From positions 3,286,001 to 3,350,000 of the forward strand of contig NZ_LR884459.1 of NCBI RefSeq assembly GCF_904848165.1: a DNA stretch of 64,000 bases, given 5' to 3'. The position numbers and the translations under genes are program-made. Under the pieces are notes generated by a model. It saw only the letters and a list, made by a program, of their open reading frames with translations. It was not told where the DNA came from and ran no database searches. Shown here one piece after another: positions 46,711 to 55,378 of this stretch (its first letter is position 1; each line of letters opens with the position of its first letter). This DNA is from Psychrobacter arenosus. GTDB lineage: Bacteria > Pseudomonadota > Gammaproteobacteria > Pseudomonadales > Moraxellaceae.

Positions 46711-47220
46711 TTGATATACCTAATCTTAGACGTTTTTTATAACGATATTGGCGGAGAGTGCACTGCCAAAGTATCTGGTATTCGCTTTCACGGTATCGAG
46801 CAGACCGAAATTTTAAGCGAGCATATTGTCACAGTAGAGAACGTTGCCCCTTATGAATCAGGGCAGTTCTATAAACGTGAATTGCCTTGTCTACTAGCTA
46901 TGCTAGAAAAAATTGACGACCCTTATGACGTGATTATCATCGATGGCTATGTGTTTTTAGATGGGGTGAGTAAACCAGGATTGGGTAAATATCTCTATGA
47001 TAGCTTAGCCGTTAAAAAGCCAGTGATTGGTATCGCTAAAAACCATTTCCCCGAGGTTAGTAACGACTATGCTGTTTGGCGAGGTATTAGTAAGCATCCG
47101 CTATATGTGACGAGTGTGGGTATGGAGGTTGATGAGGCTAAGCATTTGGTAGCGAATCTGGCCGGTAAGCATAGAATGCCTACTATGGTCACCGCTGTGG
47201 ATCAGTTGGGGCGGAATTGA
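46711..47220 (+). CDS. nfi: Endonuclease V-family protein
   Basis: 169 aa, shorter than E. coli Nfi (~223) because the N-terminus is reduced. Conserved elements: FYKRELPCLLAML, IIIDGYVFLDGVSKPGLGKYL, PVIGIAKNHF, WRGISKHPLYVTSVGM and a final PTMVTAVDQLGR. The first catalytic Asp is in LILDVFY and the DG motif is kept. Endonuclease V cleaves DNA or RNA one nucleotide 3' to inosine in deamination repair. Start TTG 46711 is the first possible; nothing better was seen. Located between hipBA remnants and ltaE, inside the segment bounded by the ltaE-end repeats. Confidence 0.8.
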   Translation: MIYLILDVFYNDIGGECTAKVSGIRFHGIEQTEILSEHIVTVENVAPYESGQFYKRELPCLLAMLEKIDDPYDVIIIDGYVFLDGVSKPGLGKYLYDSLAVKKPVIGIAKNHFPEVSNDYAVWRGISKHPLYVTSVGMEVDEAKHLVANLAGKHRMPTMVTAVDQLGRN

Positions 47221-47250
47221 TGGCCAGTTAAGCATAGTCTCTCAAATAGT

Positions 47251-47289
47251 CTGTTGGGTGTCGCAAGCTTCACCCAACCTACCTTTAAA
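47251..47289. repeat. 39-bp direct repeat, copy 2 (beside intact ltaE)
   Basis: Identical to 45626-45664. The hairpin GTTGGGTG / CACCCAAC (47253-47278) lies 15 bp beyond the ltaE stop and may act as its terminator, although no T tract follows. Confidence 0.9.
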
Positions 47290-47292
47290 AAC

Positions 47293-48354
47293 CTAATTTT
47301 TGCTAAATTCTCGCAACACCGCTACAAAACGTTCAATCTGCGCTTGAGGCGTCGCCCAAGAGGTGACAAACCGCACGACACTACGCTCGTTATCTAACTT
47401 TTCCCAAGTATAAAAAGCAAAATGCTCCTGCAAATAATCGATTAGCGCCTGCGGCAAGATGGCAAAAACCTGATTGCTTTGGGTTTCCACAAATAGCTCA
47501 TGACCATTGTCTTGTAAAGCCGTAGCCAGTTGCTGCGCCATCGAATTGGCATGACGACACATCTCTAAGTATTTATTGTCTTTGAGCAAGATTGCAAACT
47601 GTAGGGCGAGTAGGTAGCCTTTCGCCAATAAGCCACCATGTTGCTTAAGATAGACATTGAAATCTAAAGCCAAGTGCTTATTTGGGATGATGATAACTTC
47701 GCCAAACATCGCGCCCATCTTTGTACCACCCAACCAAAAAATATCGGCAAACTTAGCGATATCCGCTAGAGTGACTTCATTAGCATCACTAGCCAATGCC
47801 GCACCAAGCCGCGCGCCATCAATAAATAGATACATATTATGGTCGCGACAATATGCCGACAGCTGTGCCAATTCGTCGTAGCTATAGACCGTGCCTAGCT
47901 CCGTTGTGTTGGAAATATAAACGGCTTTTGCGCGAACGACATGGGGCTGCGAAGTATGGCGCTGACGTATGGCTTCGATAGCAGCAACGGTAAGCTTGCC
48001 ATCGGTGGCATGAGTGGTGATAACCTTATGACCCGTAGCTTCAATCGCGCCCGCTTCGTTGACGGCGATATGGCCGGAGGTACAAGCGATGATACCATCG
48101 ATGGGCGAGAGCATAGCTGCGATACAAACCAGATTCGCCTGCGTACCCGTAATACCAAAGTGAATAGCAATATCATCGGCATTATTGGAATTCTGATCAC
48201 TATTGCCGAGTTGACCCCGTAAGATTTCACGCACTTGCTCAGAATAGTCATCAAAGCCATAGCCAACATGTTGCTGCAAATGCGAGTCTTGCAAGGCAGC
48301 TAAAATATCAGGATGGGCACTTTCGCTATAGTCATTCAAAAAGCTATAGATCAT
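47293..48354 (-). CDS. ltaE: Low-specificity threonine aldolase / beta-eliminating lyase family
   Basis: 353 aa. PLP-dependent fold-type I enzyme: IHFGITGTQANLV, HIAVNEAGAIEATGHKV, LFIDGARLGAAL (the Asp that pairs with the PLP pyridine nitrogen), and the Schiff-base lysine in FWLGGTKMGAMFGEV. It cleaves L-threonine or L-allo-threonine to glycine and acetaldehyde. ATG 48354 has AGAGACC upstream. A dead copy of its last ~30 codons lies 1.6 kb away at 45668-45760 in the same orientation. Confidence 0.92.
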   Translation of the reverse strand: MIYSFLNDYSESAHPDILAALQDSHLQQHVGYGFDDYSEQVREILRGQLGNSDQNSNNADDIAIHFGITGTQANLVCIAAMLSPIDGIIACTSGHIAVNEAGAIEATGHKVITTHATDGKLTVAAIEAIRQRHTSQPHVVRAKAVYISNTTELGTVYSYDELAQLSAYCRDHNMYLFIDGARLGAALASDANEVTLADIAKFADIFWLGGTKMGAMFGEVIIIPNKHLALDFNVYLKQHGGLLAKGYLLALQFAILLKDNKYLEMCRHANSMAQQLATALQDNGHELFVETQSNQVFAILPQALIDYLQEHFAFYTWEKLDNERSVVRFVTSWATPQAQIERFVAVLREFSKN

Positions 48355-48562
48355 TGGGGGTCTCTCTTATTTATTGGTAGTAAGTTATAGTTTGGTTTAC
48401 TGAAAAAAGGTTCATGCCAACCACTAAAGCTAAAAATTTAAAAGCCCAAACCCGCGCTAAAGTCATTAGACCAGAGCGTGTCATAAAGGGTTTATAGTGG
48501 TTAGAAAAATTACGGTACAGATTAAACGTTAAAAAAGTGGTGAGTATAGCTGTATGAAGGCA

Positions 48563-49630
48563 TTAACCATACGGGCCCATACCATCAGTGACAGTGCCGA
48601 AAACGGCTGCACGTTTGATAACTTCAGCCGCCCAGGCGCGGTGGGTGGCGGGCTCTAACATAGTATTATTGTATTTAAAGACGGCTTTAGCTTCCGAGTC
48701 GAGGATAGCTTGTGCTTCATCCAAGATACTAGTCGGCACCCGATAAGCTTGATGCACTAAAGGGATCTGCGTGGGATGAATCACCGTCTTACCGACTAAA
48801 CCTAGTCCGACGTCTTGGGTCAGCTCTTGCATAAATAAGGTGGGCTGGTCGAGGTATTCAAATACAGGGGCGGTCAGATAAAACCCGTGCGGCACAAAGC
48901 AGCCGAGCAATTCATACATGAGTGCCCCAATAGGGGTGTTGTAGACGCTGCTGTTTTTTGGACGGCGTAAGCGTAATGCCGCAAATAAGTCATTACCGCC
49001 AATGCGTAAGGCAAAGATGGTCTGATCAAAGCCTTCACGTAGCGCCACAGCCAGCTCTTGGTTGTGAATAGGATTAAATAAAGCTGCCGTCTCTAAGGTT
49101 GGCATTAGCAAACTGTCATCAGCGATATACTGGCAAGCCATGCGCCAGCTAGACAGACTGGACATATCGACTTTAGGTAAGACATAGCCATCGACCAAAT
49201 CGATATGGTCAAAGTCAGCCAGTTGTCTAAGCATCTGCGGGTGGCGGGGTCGCACAAATACCAAGGGTCGAACGAACGCTGTGGGTTCAATACCATTCTT
49301 AGCTTGGGTGGCTAAATGCTGTGCCCAAGTGCTCAATAAACTCTGTAATTGCACCAAAGCCATCTCAACGTCAGCTTCACTGACCGCATCCTCTAAGCAA
49401 ACGATAATACTATTAATATTGTCCAGTTTGACCCGGCTAATCACTTGCCAGATATCCGTGCGGGTCGCTGGCATATAAAGACTAGCCCCTAGCGCATACG
49501 GATGCATAGCACAGCTGCGTTGGGCAATGTGCAAATCAGGGGTGTTGACGATATCAGCATGTTTGATACTGTCAAAGGTAGCGAGCGTAGTAAGTTTGCT
49601 ATGGGCCATAGAGGGGATAGTCTTCGCCAT
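48563..49630 (-). CDS. HpcH/HpaI-CitE-like aldolase/lyase of a Ter-associated cluster
   Basis: 355 aa. TIM-barrel of the citrate-lyase-beta type: SLYMPATRTDIW near the N-terminus, SIIVCLEDAVSEADVEMAL (Glu/Asp metal site), FVRPRHPQ, and FALRIGGNDLFAALRLRR, ending with GKTVIHPTQIPLVHQAYR. It probably performs an aldol cleavage or condensation on a carboxylic acid-CoA or sugar-like substrate. Last gene of the minus-strand set that includes StiP/PELOTA, HAD and TRSP-PRTase genes. CitE-like genes are a known component of predicted Ter-associated biosynthetic clusters. Confidence 0.82.
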   Translation of the reverse strand: MAKTIPSMAHSKLTTLATFDSIKHADIVNTPDLHIAQRSCAMHPYALGASLYMPATRTDIWQVISRVKLDNINSIIVCLEDAVSEADVEMALVQLQSLLSTWAQHLATQAKNGIEPTAFVRPLVFVRPRHPQMLRQLADFDHIDLVDGYVLPKVDMSSLSSWRMACQYIADDSLLMPTLETAALFNPIHNQELAVALREGFDQTIFALRIGGNDLFAALRLRRPKNSSVYNTPIGALMYELLGCFVPHGFYLTAPVFEYLDQPTLFMQELTQDVGLGLVGKTVIHPTQIPLVHQAYRVPTSILDEAQAILDSEAKAVFKYNNTMLEPATHRAWAAEVIKRAAVFGTVTDGMGPYG

Positions 49631-49907
49631 TAAAAAGAGAAAAAGCGCTATAAATATATTAAAACGCTATAGTTATAAAAAGTTTGCATGGAGCAATAGA
49701 TAAGTTTGGCATGATAAAGGAAGCTCATACCTTTTGCCTAGTAAAAATACATGATTTTACTATTACAGACGGTCTTGTTAATTGACTTAGGTATAAATGG
49801 CACAATTCGCTTCTATTAATAATTGGTATAAGGAGGTTAATCCTTGCCGAATTAACAGACAGCCAGTTATTAAAGAACCCATAAGCAAAATGCTAAATAA
49901 TAAGAGA

Positions 49908-51098
49908 TTAGCTACGTTTTTTGATAATGGTAACGGCTTGATAAGGTAGAATTTCAGCGCCTAATACTTGCACTTCGATGTTTTTCTGCGTACAAATATG
50001 GCGCAATAAGACCGTATCAGGGTGGTCAGCAGTCGCGAGTAGTACTTGCTCAGGGTCGCGGCGCAATAGGGCGCGCGTCGCTTCAGCGATGGTGGGCTTA
50101 ATTCTATTCATGTTAGCGATATTATAGCGGGTTGCCAATGACTTTATAATTGCCTGAGTGCTATAACGTGGGGTCTGATAAGCAGGCAATAACGTTAGCG
50201 ATGACTCAGCCAAATCTAGCTGCTGTCTAGCCGCGTCAATGGTATAGATGAACGCTAAACTGTGGTCATAATCGATCAGATTATGATAAAGCACGCTTCG
50301 ATGTAGACCCTCTTTTAAGTCTGTGGAGGGTTCAGTAAATAGCGTGCGCGAAATCAGACCTGAGACGGTACTGCCAAGTAGTCCAGACGGAATGAGCCAA
50401 TCCTCGTTACTAGCCGCTAACCAAGCGACACCTGCAGGATCGGCGAGCGTTACCAACGGGATAACGTTGTCATTATTGGACTGATTTTGGTGAAAGATAT
50501 TGACGTAGTAGGGATTGCTAGGGTCGGCATAGATAGCTAAGCTGCTAACCAATTCCCCATAGATTGCGCCTTTACCCGTCCAACCATCGATAAAGACAAT
50601 AGGGCTGTCTGGGTGTTGCGCTAGAATAGTCTGCATAGCGACAGGGTCTAGGCCACGGTCACGGATAATGCTCATGCCATAGTGCTTACTGGGTAGCGCA
50701 TAGGGGCTGGTTTTATCACTCAGTGCGCGCTGCAATAACACGCCAACGGGTAATCCCGCCCGCACTAAGCTGACCAGTATCAAGGGGACTGACGTCGTTA
50801 CCTTGGCTTTAAATACCTCATGCAGCGTATACGCTAAGTTAGCAATATCCGTTGCCATGCGTGTACGGCCTTGCTCTAATGCTTGCTGAAACAGCTGCTC
50901 ATGAGTGGCGGTCGGTCGCTGCTCTAAAGTCAACATGTCTGAGTAGTGCTGTGCGCCCGATTGAATTAGAGCTTCTTTTTGCTGCACCGGGACATTAGCG
51001 ACGCTAGACTCATCGACGATATCTAGCAGCAAGGTGACGTCACTGACAAGGTAGCTGCCGGATTGGGTGGTAAGGGTCGGGGCTTTAGTTGGCGTCAT
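49908..51098 (-). CDS. StiP-type phosphoribosyltransferase-fold protein with PELOTA RNA-binding domain
   Basis: 396 aa. The N-terminal PRTase-like domain has LILVSLVRAGLPVGVLLQRAL, YGMSIIRDRGLDP and the PRPP-loop-like VFIDGWTGKGAIYGEL (about 175-190). The last ~90 residues (EQVLLATADHPDTVLLRHIC and VQVLGAEILPYQAVTIIKK) look like a PELOTA/L7Ae-type RNA-binding module. This architecture is annotated as the StiP family and belongs to the predicted Ter-associated nucleoside-like metabolite pathway; the 'cysteine protease' label often given to it is doubtful. Start ATG 51098. Confidence 0.8.
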   Translation of the reverse strand: MTPTKAPTLTTQSGSYLVSDVTLLLDIVDESSVANVPVQQKEALIQSGAQHYSDMLTLEQRPTATHEQLFQQALEQGRTRMATDIANLAYTLHEVFKAKVTTSVPLILVSLVRAGLPVGVLLQRALSDKTSPYALPSKHYGMSIIRDRGLDPVAMQTILAQHPDSPIVFIDGWTGKGAIYGELVSSLAIYADPSNPYYVNIFHQNQSNNDNVIPLVTLADPAGVAWLAASNEDWLIPSGLLGSTVSGLISRTLFTEPSTDLKEGLHRSVLYHNLIDYDHSLAFIYTIDAARQQLDLAESSLTLLPAYQTPRYSTQAIIKSLATRYNIANMNRIKPTIAEATRALLRRDPEQVLLATADHPDTVLLRHICTQKNIEVQVLGAEILPYQAVTIIKKRS

Positions 51099-51159
51099 AA
51101 ATTTATTATCAGTTTATAGTAATAATTGGGTTTGGTTATGAGGTTGAATGAGTGCAGGA

Positions 51160-51193
51160 AATCCTCCCTAGCCCTCCTTTAAAAAAGGAGGGG
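51160..51193. repeat. CCCTTCCTTT-family palindromic repeat, fourth copy
   Basis: CCCTCCTTT / AAAGGAGGG palindrome (51172-51192) preceded by AAATCCTCCCTAG, matching the repeats near acnB. It lies in the gap between the StiP-type and HAD genes. Confidence 0.7.
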
Positions 51194-51361
51194 AAACTCT
51201 AACTTAGACCTTGCAGTATTAAAATTTAACTTAGCTACCCAACCTAACTCTTGTCACTCCTTAAAAAACTCTGATTTGCTATTTATCGTTTCAGGGATTT
51301 AAAAGAATTTAATAAGTGAGGCTGAGCTATTTTCCAAATAGGAAGTTTAGGGGGATTTACT

Positions 51362-52195
51362 CTACTCGCTAAATCGGTCATGCAGCTGACCATGATTGGG
51401 TGTGCCATACCAGTCGAGCAATTGCAAAAAAGGTAAATCCGCTAAACTATCGCCAAAGCCAAAACTTGGGCGCTGGGCGTCTAAGCACTGCTCGAGCAAA
51501 AACTGCACCGCATGCCGCTTATGCACGCAATGCGGCAGAATCGCTAAATTATTGGCATTCACATGGATATAGAAATTTTTTGCTAGCTCAGGCAGTAAGC
51601 TAGGTAGTCTTTTAGCAAGTGTTGCCAAAGCCTCATGGTCTTTTTGCGAATGTTTCACCGCCAGATAAATCACTAAGTCTTGCTCTAAAAAAGTATCCGA
51701 ATGAATAGCTAGCGTTAATTGGCCGTCGTACTCTACATTCAATTGTTCAATAGCATTTATCAGCTCAGTCAGGGTAGCTTGCAGCAGCTTAAGGCGCTCG
51801 TGCATTTGTGCTTGCCAATCCAGTTGGTGATTACCCTCCGGTTGCTTAATCACGGCACCGTGGGTTAGGACTTGCCAACTGTTAAACGGGAGTTTTACCC
51901 GCTGTATTTCGCTAGTATCGCGTGCCGTCACTACTATCAACTCTGTGCTGGCGAGCAACCAATTAAACATCGTGGCTTGACGCTGAGTCATAAAGCTCAA
52001 AGGCTTACCTTGTTTATTGACCGAAGCACAGACTAGATTGGCAGGCGCGCTAGTTGGTAATGCCCAAGCATCAATTTTACGTTGGGTTTGGAATAGGGTA
52101 TCGTCCAAATCCATTAGCGCGTACGGTTTGATTATAGTAGTTGTCGGATCAGGACTGGGCTGAAAGAAGGGCGGTGTGACTAACGGTTGAGACAT
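51362..52195 (-). CDS. HAD-superfamily hydrolase of the Ter-associated cluster
   Basis: 277 aa. HAD motif I MDLDDTLFQTQRK (nucleophile and acid-base Asp, DxD), motif II in LIVVTARD, and motif III/IV FGDSLADLPFL near the C-terminus. A Cof-like cap region lies between. It probably dephosphorylates an intermediate made by the adjacent PRTase genes. The ATG at 52195 lies inside the last codons of vapC (16-bp overlap), so translation is coupled to an inserted toxin gene. Confidence 0.82.
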   Translation of the reverse strand: MSQPLVTPPFFQPSPDPTTTIIKPYALMDLDDTLFQTQRKIDAWALPTSAPANLVCASVNKQGKPLSFMTQRQATMFNWLLASTELIVVTARDTSEIQRVKLPFNSWQVLTHGAVIKQPEGNHQLDWQAQMHERLKLLQATLTELINAIEQLNVEYDGQLTLAIHSDTFLEQDLVIYLAVKHSQKDHEALATLAKRLPSLLPELAKNFYIHVNANNLAILPHCVHKRHAVQFLLEQCLDAQRPSFGFGDSLADLPFLQLLDWYGTPNHGQLHDRFSE

Positions 52196-52578
52196 AATAA
52201 CCCATGGTCGCTATAAGCAGAAGTTTGCCGGTCTACTGACAAAAAATAAAAGTGATTTTCTATAGCTTGCCAGATTAATAATCGATCAAAAGGATCTTTA
52301 TGAAGTCTAGGAAGCTGATAACCGGTCACCAGTGTTTGGTTCATAATAGGAAGACATTTTACAAAGCTTTGAGTTAATTCTGCATAGAATTCCTCTGGCG
52401 TAATACCTTGCAAATCTAATTTTCCTAAACTGTACTTGATGGAGATCTCCCATAGGCTAACTGGGCTATAATAGATTTCATTACTCTCATCTAAGAGATA
52501 GCTTTTATGAGTATTACTTAAGCGCCTACTATCTATAAATATCCAGAGCAAAAAATGGGTATCTAGTAATATTCTCAT
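52180..52578 (-). CDS. vapC: VapC-like PIN-domain toxin
   Basis: 132 aa. PIN-domain layout: RILLDTHFLLW (first acidic residue), YYSPVSLWEISIKYSLGKLDL (conserved Glu in the S-x-WE motif), HKDPFDRLLIWQAI (third acidic residue, DPFDR) and FLSVDRQTSAYSDHGL (fourth). It is probably an Mg2+-dependent RNase that attacks tRNA or rRNA when not held by its antitoxin. The gene starts 13 bp after the antitoxin stop and its 3' end overlaps the HAD gene. Confidence 0.88.
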   Translation of the reverse strand: MRILLDTHFLLWIFIDSRRLSNTHKSYLLDESNEIYYSPVSLWEISIKYSLGKLDLQGITPEEFYAELTQSFVKCLPIMNQTLVTGYQLPRLHKDPFDRLLIWQAIENHFYFLSVDRQTSAYSDHGLLCLNR

Positions 52579-52591
52579 CGCTAATACCTAG

Positions 52592-52843
52592 TCAGCTATC
52601 GAGTAGCTCATCATCACTCATGACCCAATTCGGCGCGAAAGTCACACTAGCTTTTCCCTCAAGCGTGCCTAACTGACGTGAGGTGCCTTTTTTGCTAGGA
52701 TCTGCAGAATTTTTCGTCATGCTATTAGCATAATTATGAATTAGCTGACCAATAAAAGCCTCTTCGGTTAACCCGAATTGTCTAGCTGCCTGCTCTAAAA
52801 TATGCTGCGTGTCGTCATCGAGAGTCAAAGTAAGCGTGGTCAT
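52592..52843 (-). CDS. vapB: VapB/Phd-like antitoxin
   Basis: 83 aa. The N-terminal ribbon-helix-helix-like part (TLTLDDDTQHILEQAARQFG, EEAFIGQLIHNY) would bind the operator. The C-terminal tail GTLEGKASVTFAPNWVMSDD resembles the VapB-type peptide that blocks PIN toxins. Immediately upstream of vapC in the standard order. ATG 52843 has AGGATGCG upstream. Confidence 0.85.
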   Translation of the reverse strand: MTTLTLTLDDDTQHILEQAARQFGLTEEAFIGQLIHNYANSMTKNSADPSKKGTSRQLGTLEGKASVTFAPNWVMSDDELLDS

Positions 52844-53193
52844 AAACGCATCCTAATATAAAAGCGAACGGCGATATTAAACGACTTATCTGCCATTATA
52901 GTAGCATAAAAATATTGCCAACTGACTAGCCGCTGGTAGCAGCGATTATGAGAAGATTAGGGAGGTATTTTACTAGGTTAGGGATAACTTAGACGACACT
53001 ATTTACTAGCTTGTTTATCTTAACGGAACATATTGCCTTATACTAACGCCTATCCTTAATTAACAAAGACTAGCAAGCTATCCTTTTTTCTGCTAGTTTG
53101 CCTCAACTATTTGACTCTAGCAGTATAAGCCTACGAGCTATACCGCTGTTCTTATACAATAACTTTTATAAAATAAAGCTTTACGGAAATACT
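52844..53193. other. Divergent intergenic region, no gene seen
   Basis: Between vapB (minus) and the NADAR gene (plus). AT-rich, presumably holding both promoters and the VapBC operator. The NADAR frame is open back to 53098 from a TTG, but no signal supports that start. Confidence 0.45.
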
Positions 53194-53901
53194 ATGATGA
53201 ACACCCCAATGGAAAAAAGACCGGTATTCATGCCCAGAGTGAATAGCGATAATCTAGTAAAGACGGATATGGTGCACTTTGAGCGTCATGTAGGTTTTTC
53301 CAGCAAGCAAAAGAAAAAATCTATCAATGACCATCACAGTGTCATCCGCAAAAAATATGGCTTTAAAAATGTCTTAGAGCTATCGAGTAAGTCTAAAGAT
53401 AAACTTGGTATTTCCCTAAGCTCAGTTTATTTAAAGCTTACAGATGATAAAACTGGTGAGCAATATAGCGTTGAGAATGCTTTTCAAAGCAGCAAAGTGT
53501 TTGAGAATGGCGGGCCTTTTAGAGACTTACTCACTGTATCACCGCGTCAAGCTAGAAAGGATGAGCGTCTGCATAATTCTGGGGCATTAACAGGCTATGA
53601 TTATTTTGGCATGGAGTGGGATGTAGGGCCATTAACCACTTTTTATGATTGGTTATATGTGAACGCCCTCAATCAAAATACGCAACTTCATGAAGAGGTG
53701 ATGCAGTATCAGGCCTTTACCGATATGGAATTTAACCCGAAGAAATCTATCCATTGCCAGGCTTATTCTTTAGCAATGTTTGTGGCGCTAAAAAAGCGGG
53801 ATTTACTGGATAAAATTGCAGACCCCGTAGACTTTTTTGAGCTATATAGCGAGTTTGATATCAGTAATACTGAGCACTTGTTAGAAGACGGTTGGTTCTA
53901 A
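53194..53901 (+). CDS. NADAR-domain protein, DarT1-associated antitoxin type (orphan)
   Basis: 235 aa from ATG 53194. The core SVENAFQSSKVFENGGPF followed by VSPRQARKDERL matches the NADAR signature (S-V-E-x-A-F/Y-Q-x-x-K ... A-R/K-x-x-R), and FYDWLYVNAL follows. This subfamily removes ADP-ribose from guanine in DNA and acts as antitoxin to DarT1 ADP-ribosyltransferases. No DarT1-like gene is adjacent: the neighbours are vapBC and the TRSP-PRTase gene. It is on the opposite strand to the surrounding cluster. Family call is by motif; ATG 53197 is an equal start. Confidence 0.75.
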   Translation: MMNTPMEKRPVFMPRVNSDNLVKTDMVHFERHVGFSSKQKKKSINDHHSVIRKKYGFKNVLELSSKSKDKLGISLSSVYLKLTDDKTGEQYSVENAFQSSKVFENGGPFRDLLTVSPRQARKDERLHNSGALTGYDYFGMEWDVGPLTTFYDWLYVNALNQNTQLHEEVMQYQAFTDMEFNPKKSIHCQAYSLAMFVALKKRDLLDKIADPVDFFELYSEFDISNTEHLLEDGWF

Positions 53902-54013
53902 TAAGACGCTAATAAAACTTTATTGGTTATTTCTTTTCTATAAATCATAGGGCGGCATAAATTATTCTTAGCCACCCTATTTTTTTATTTTTTAAATCTA
54001 TGCGTTATCCTAC

Positions 54014-55285
54014 CTAGACGGCTGGACTGACCACCAGCACATTCTCTAAATTCTGCCAAACCGCATCTACGCTATCCGCAGGTGTCTCGATACACAGCAC
54101 AATCAAATCCCACTCGCTAGGATTTACGTTATAGACGAAATTCGTCATGCCCAAACCGTAATGGTCGGTAAAACTGAGCATCGAATTTATCGCACCTCCT
54201 AATGCAATCGGAGAGCGGGTAAGCGCACTAAACTTAACCTTAGTATTAGGGTCTTCAGCCGCCGCATCATCGTTACTTTGTTGCCGTGCCAAGTGTTCAG
54301 CCAATAGAAACGGCAACCAAACAAACTCATTACTGCCCAATACTAAGATACGTTTTGGTAGGGGGTTGTCTTGCCAGTTATTCACCTGATAATGATGATT
54401 ATACCCTTGTTGGAACTGAGCTAAATAATCCGCAAAACCCTCAGTACTGTCTAAAGTTGGGACGCGCCCCCAGTCACCAGTATCGAGCACAGGTTGGCTG
54501 CCGGCTTCAGTCGTGTCGACACTGGGCATAGTAATGGGTTCAGGATTCGGCGCATCGGTCCATTGCCAAGCTCCTGATAGTAGGTGATGGCGCTCAAATT
54601 GGATACCAGGAAGACGACTGCCAATGCTGTCATTTGCAGCGTTCTCTGCCAATGACCAATCCACCAAAGTGGTAAGATGCACTTGCTGCAACTGGTCGAG
54701 TCCGGCCTCACGCAGGGCGGTCACTACATTGACACAAGTATTGCCGGTAGAGGCCTCATCGTCAACCATAATTAGGGTCTTGCTGGCGAGCAGCTGTGCT
54801 TGTATCGCAGGGTCACTACTTTGATAAATTAGGTGCGAGCTGGCATGACTGTGGTCTTCGCTAAAGGTAGTTAGGAGCTGGGAGTTTGGCTGCGCATGAC
54901 GGGTCGAATTCAAGAGCAAGGCATTGGGATAGCGTGCTTGCAAAGCTTGATGCACGCCTGCGGATAAACCGACAGCGGTCTCTGCCATGCCAATGACTAA
55001 GATAGGTTCAGGCAAGTTGTCTGGCACGAGTGTGGTCAAGTTAGTGAACGCTCGACGCATCAGCTTAGGAGCGACAGGAATATGGCGGCCTAAGACTTTG
55101 GAGACAAATAAAAACGCTCGCTTGGGGTTAATACGCTGCGCAAAGCCTAGCAAGTCTTCTAAATGATAGCGCTGCTGATACAGTAACTGGTTGCCTAAAG
55201 GCGGCTGAATCTTATAAGTCAGGTCAAGATTGCCGCGGGGTAGGGTGATGGTGCGCTTATTCAGAGCGGTGTTGTAGTCATTCAA
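54014..55285 (-). CDS. Phosphoribosyltransferase with C-terminal TRSP-type domain (Ter-associated)
   Basis: 423 aa. N-terminal PRTase domain: VAPKLMRRAF, ILVIGMAETAVGLSAGVHQAL, and the PRPP-binding loop MVDDEASTGNTCVNVVTALREAGL (about 168-191). The C-terminal ~150 residues (RILVLGSNEFVWLPFLLAEHL, KFSALTRSPIALGG, FTDHYGLGMTNFVYNVNP) correspond to the TRSP domain seen in Ter-linked PRTases. It probably couples a base-like or acid substrate to PRPP as a step to a nucleoside-like compound. It lies 93 bp after the NYN-LOTUS gene. Confidence 0.82.
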   Translation of the reverse strand: MNDYNTALNKRTITLPRGNLDLTYKIQPPLGNQLLYQQRYHLEDLLGFAQRINPKRAFLFVSKVLGRHIPVAPKLMRRAFTNLTTLVPDNLPEPILVIGMAETAVGLSAGVHQALQARYPNALLLNSTRHAQPNSQLLTTFSEDHSHASSHLIYQSSDPAIQAQLLASKTLIMVDDEASTGNTCVNVVTALREAGLDQLQQVHLTTLVDWSLAENAANDSIGSRLPGIQFERHHLLSGAWQWTDAPNPEPITMPSVDTTEAGSQPVLDTGDWGRVPTLDSTEGFADYLAQFQQGYNHHYQVNNWQDNPLPKRILVLGSNEFVWLPFLLAEHLARQQSNDDAAAEDPNTKVKFSALTRSPIALGGAINSMLSFTDHYGLGMTNFVYNVNPSEWDLIVLCIETPADSVDAVWQNLENVLVVSPAV

Positions 55286-55378
55286 AGTCGGGTACTCGCT
55301 TTAGAGATCGCTGATAGCATATTCTATTACTAATATATTGATAATGTGGGTCATTTATAAAACAATAAACTTATTTAG

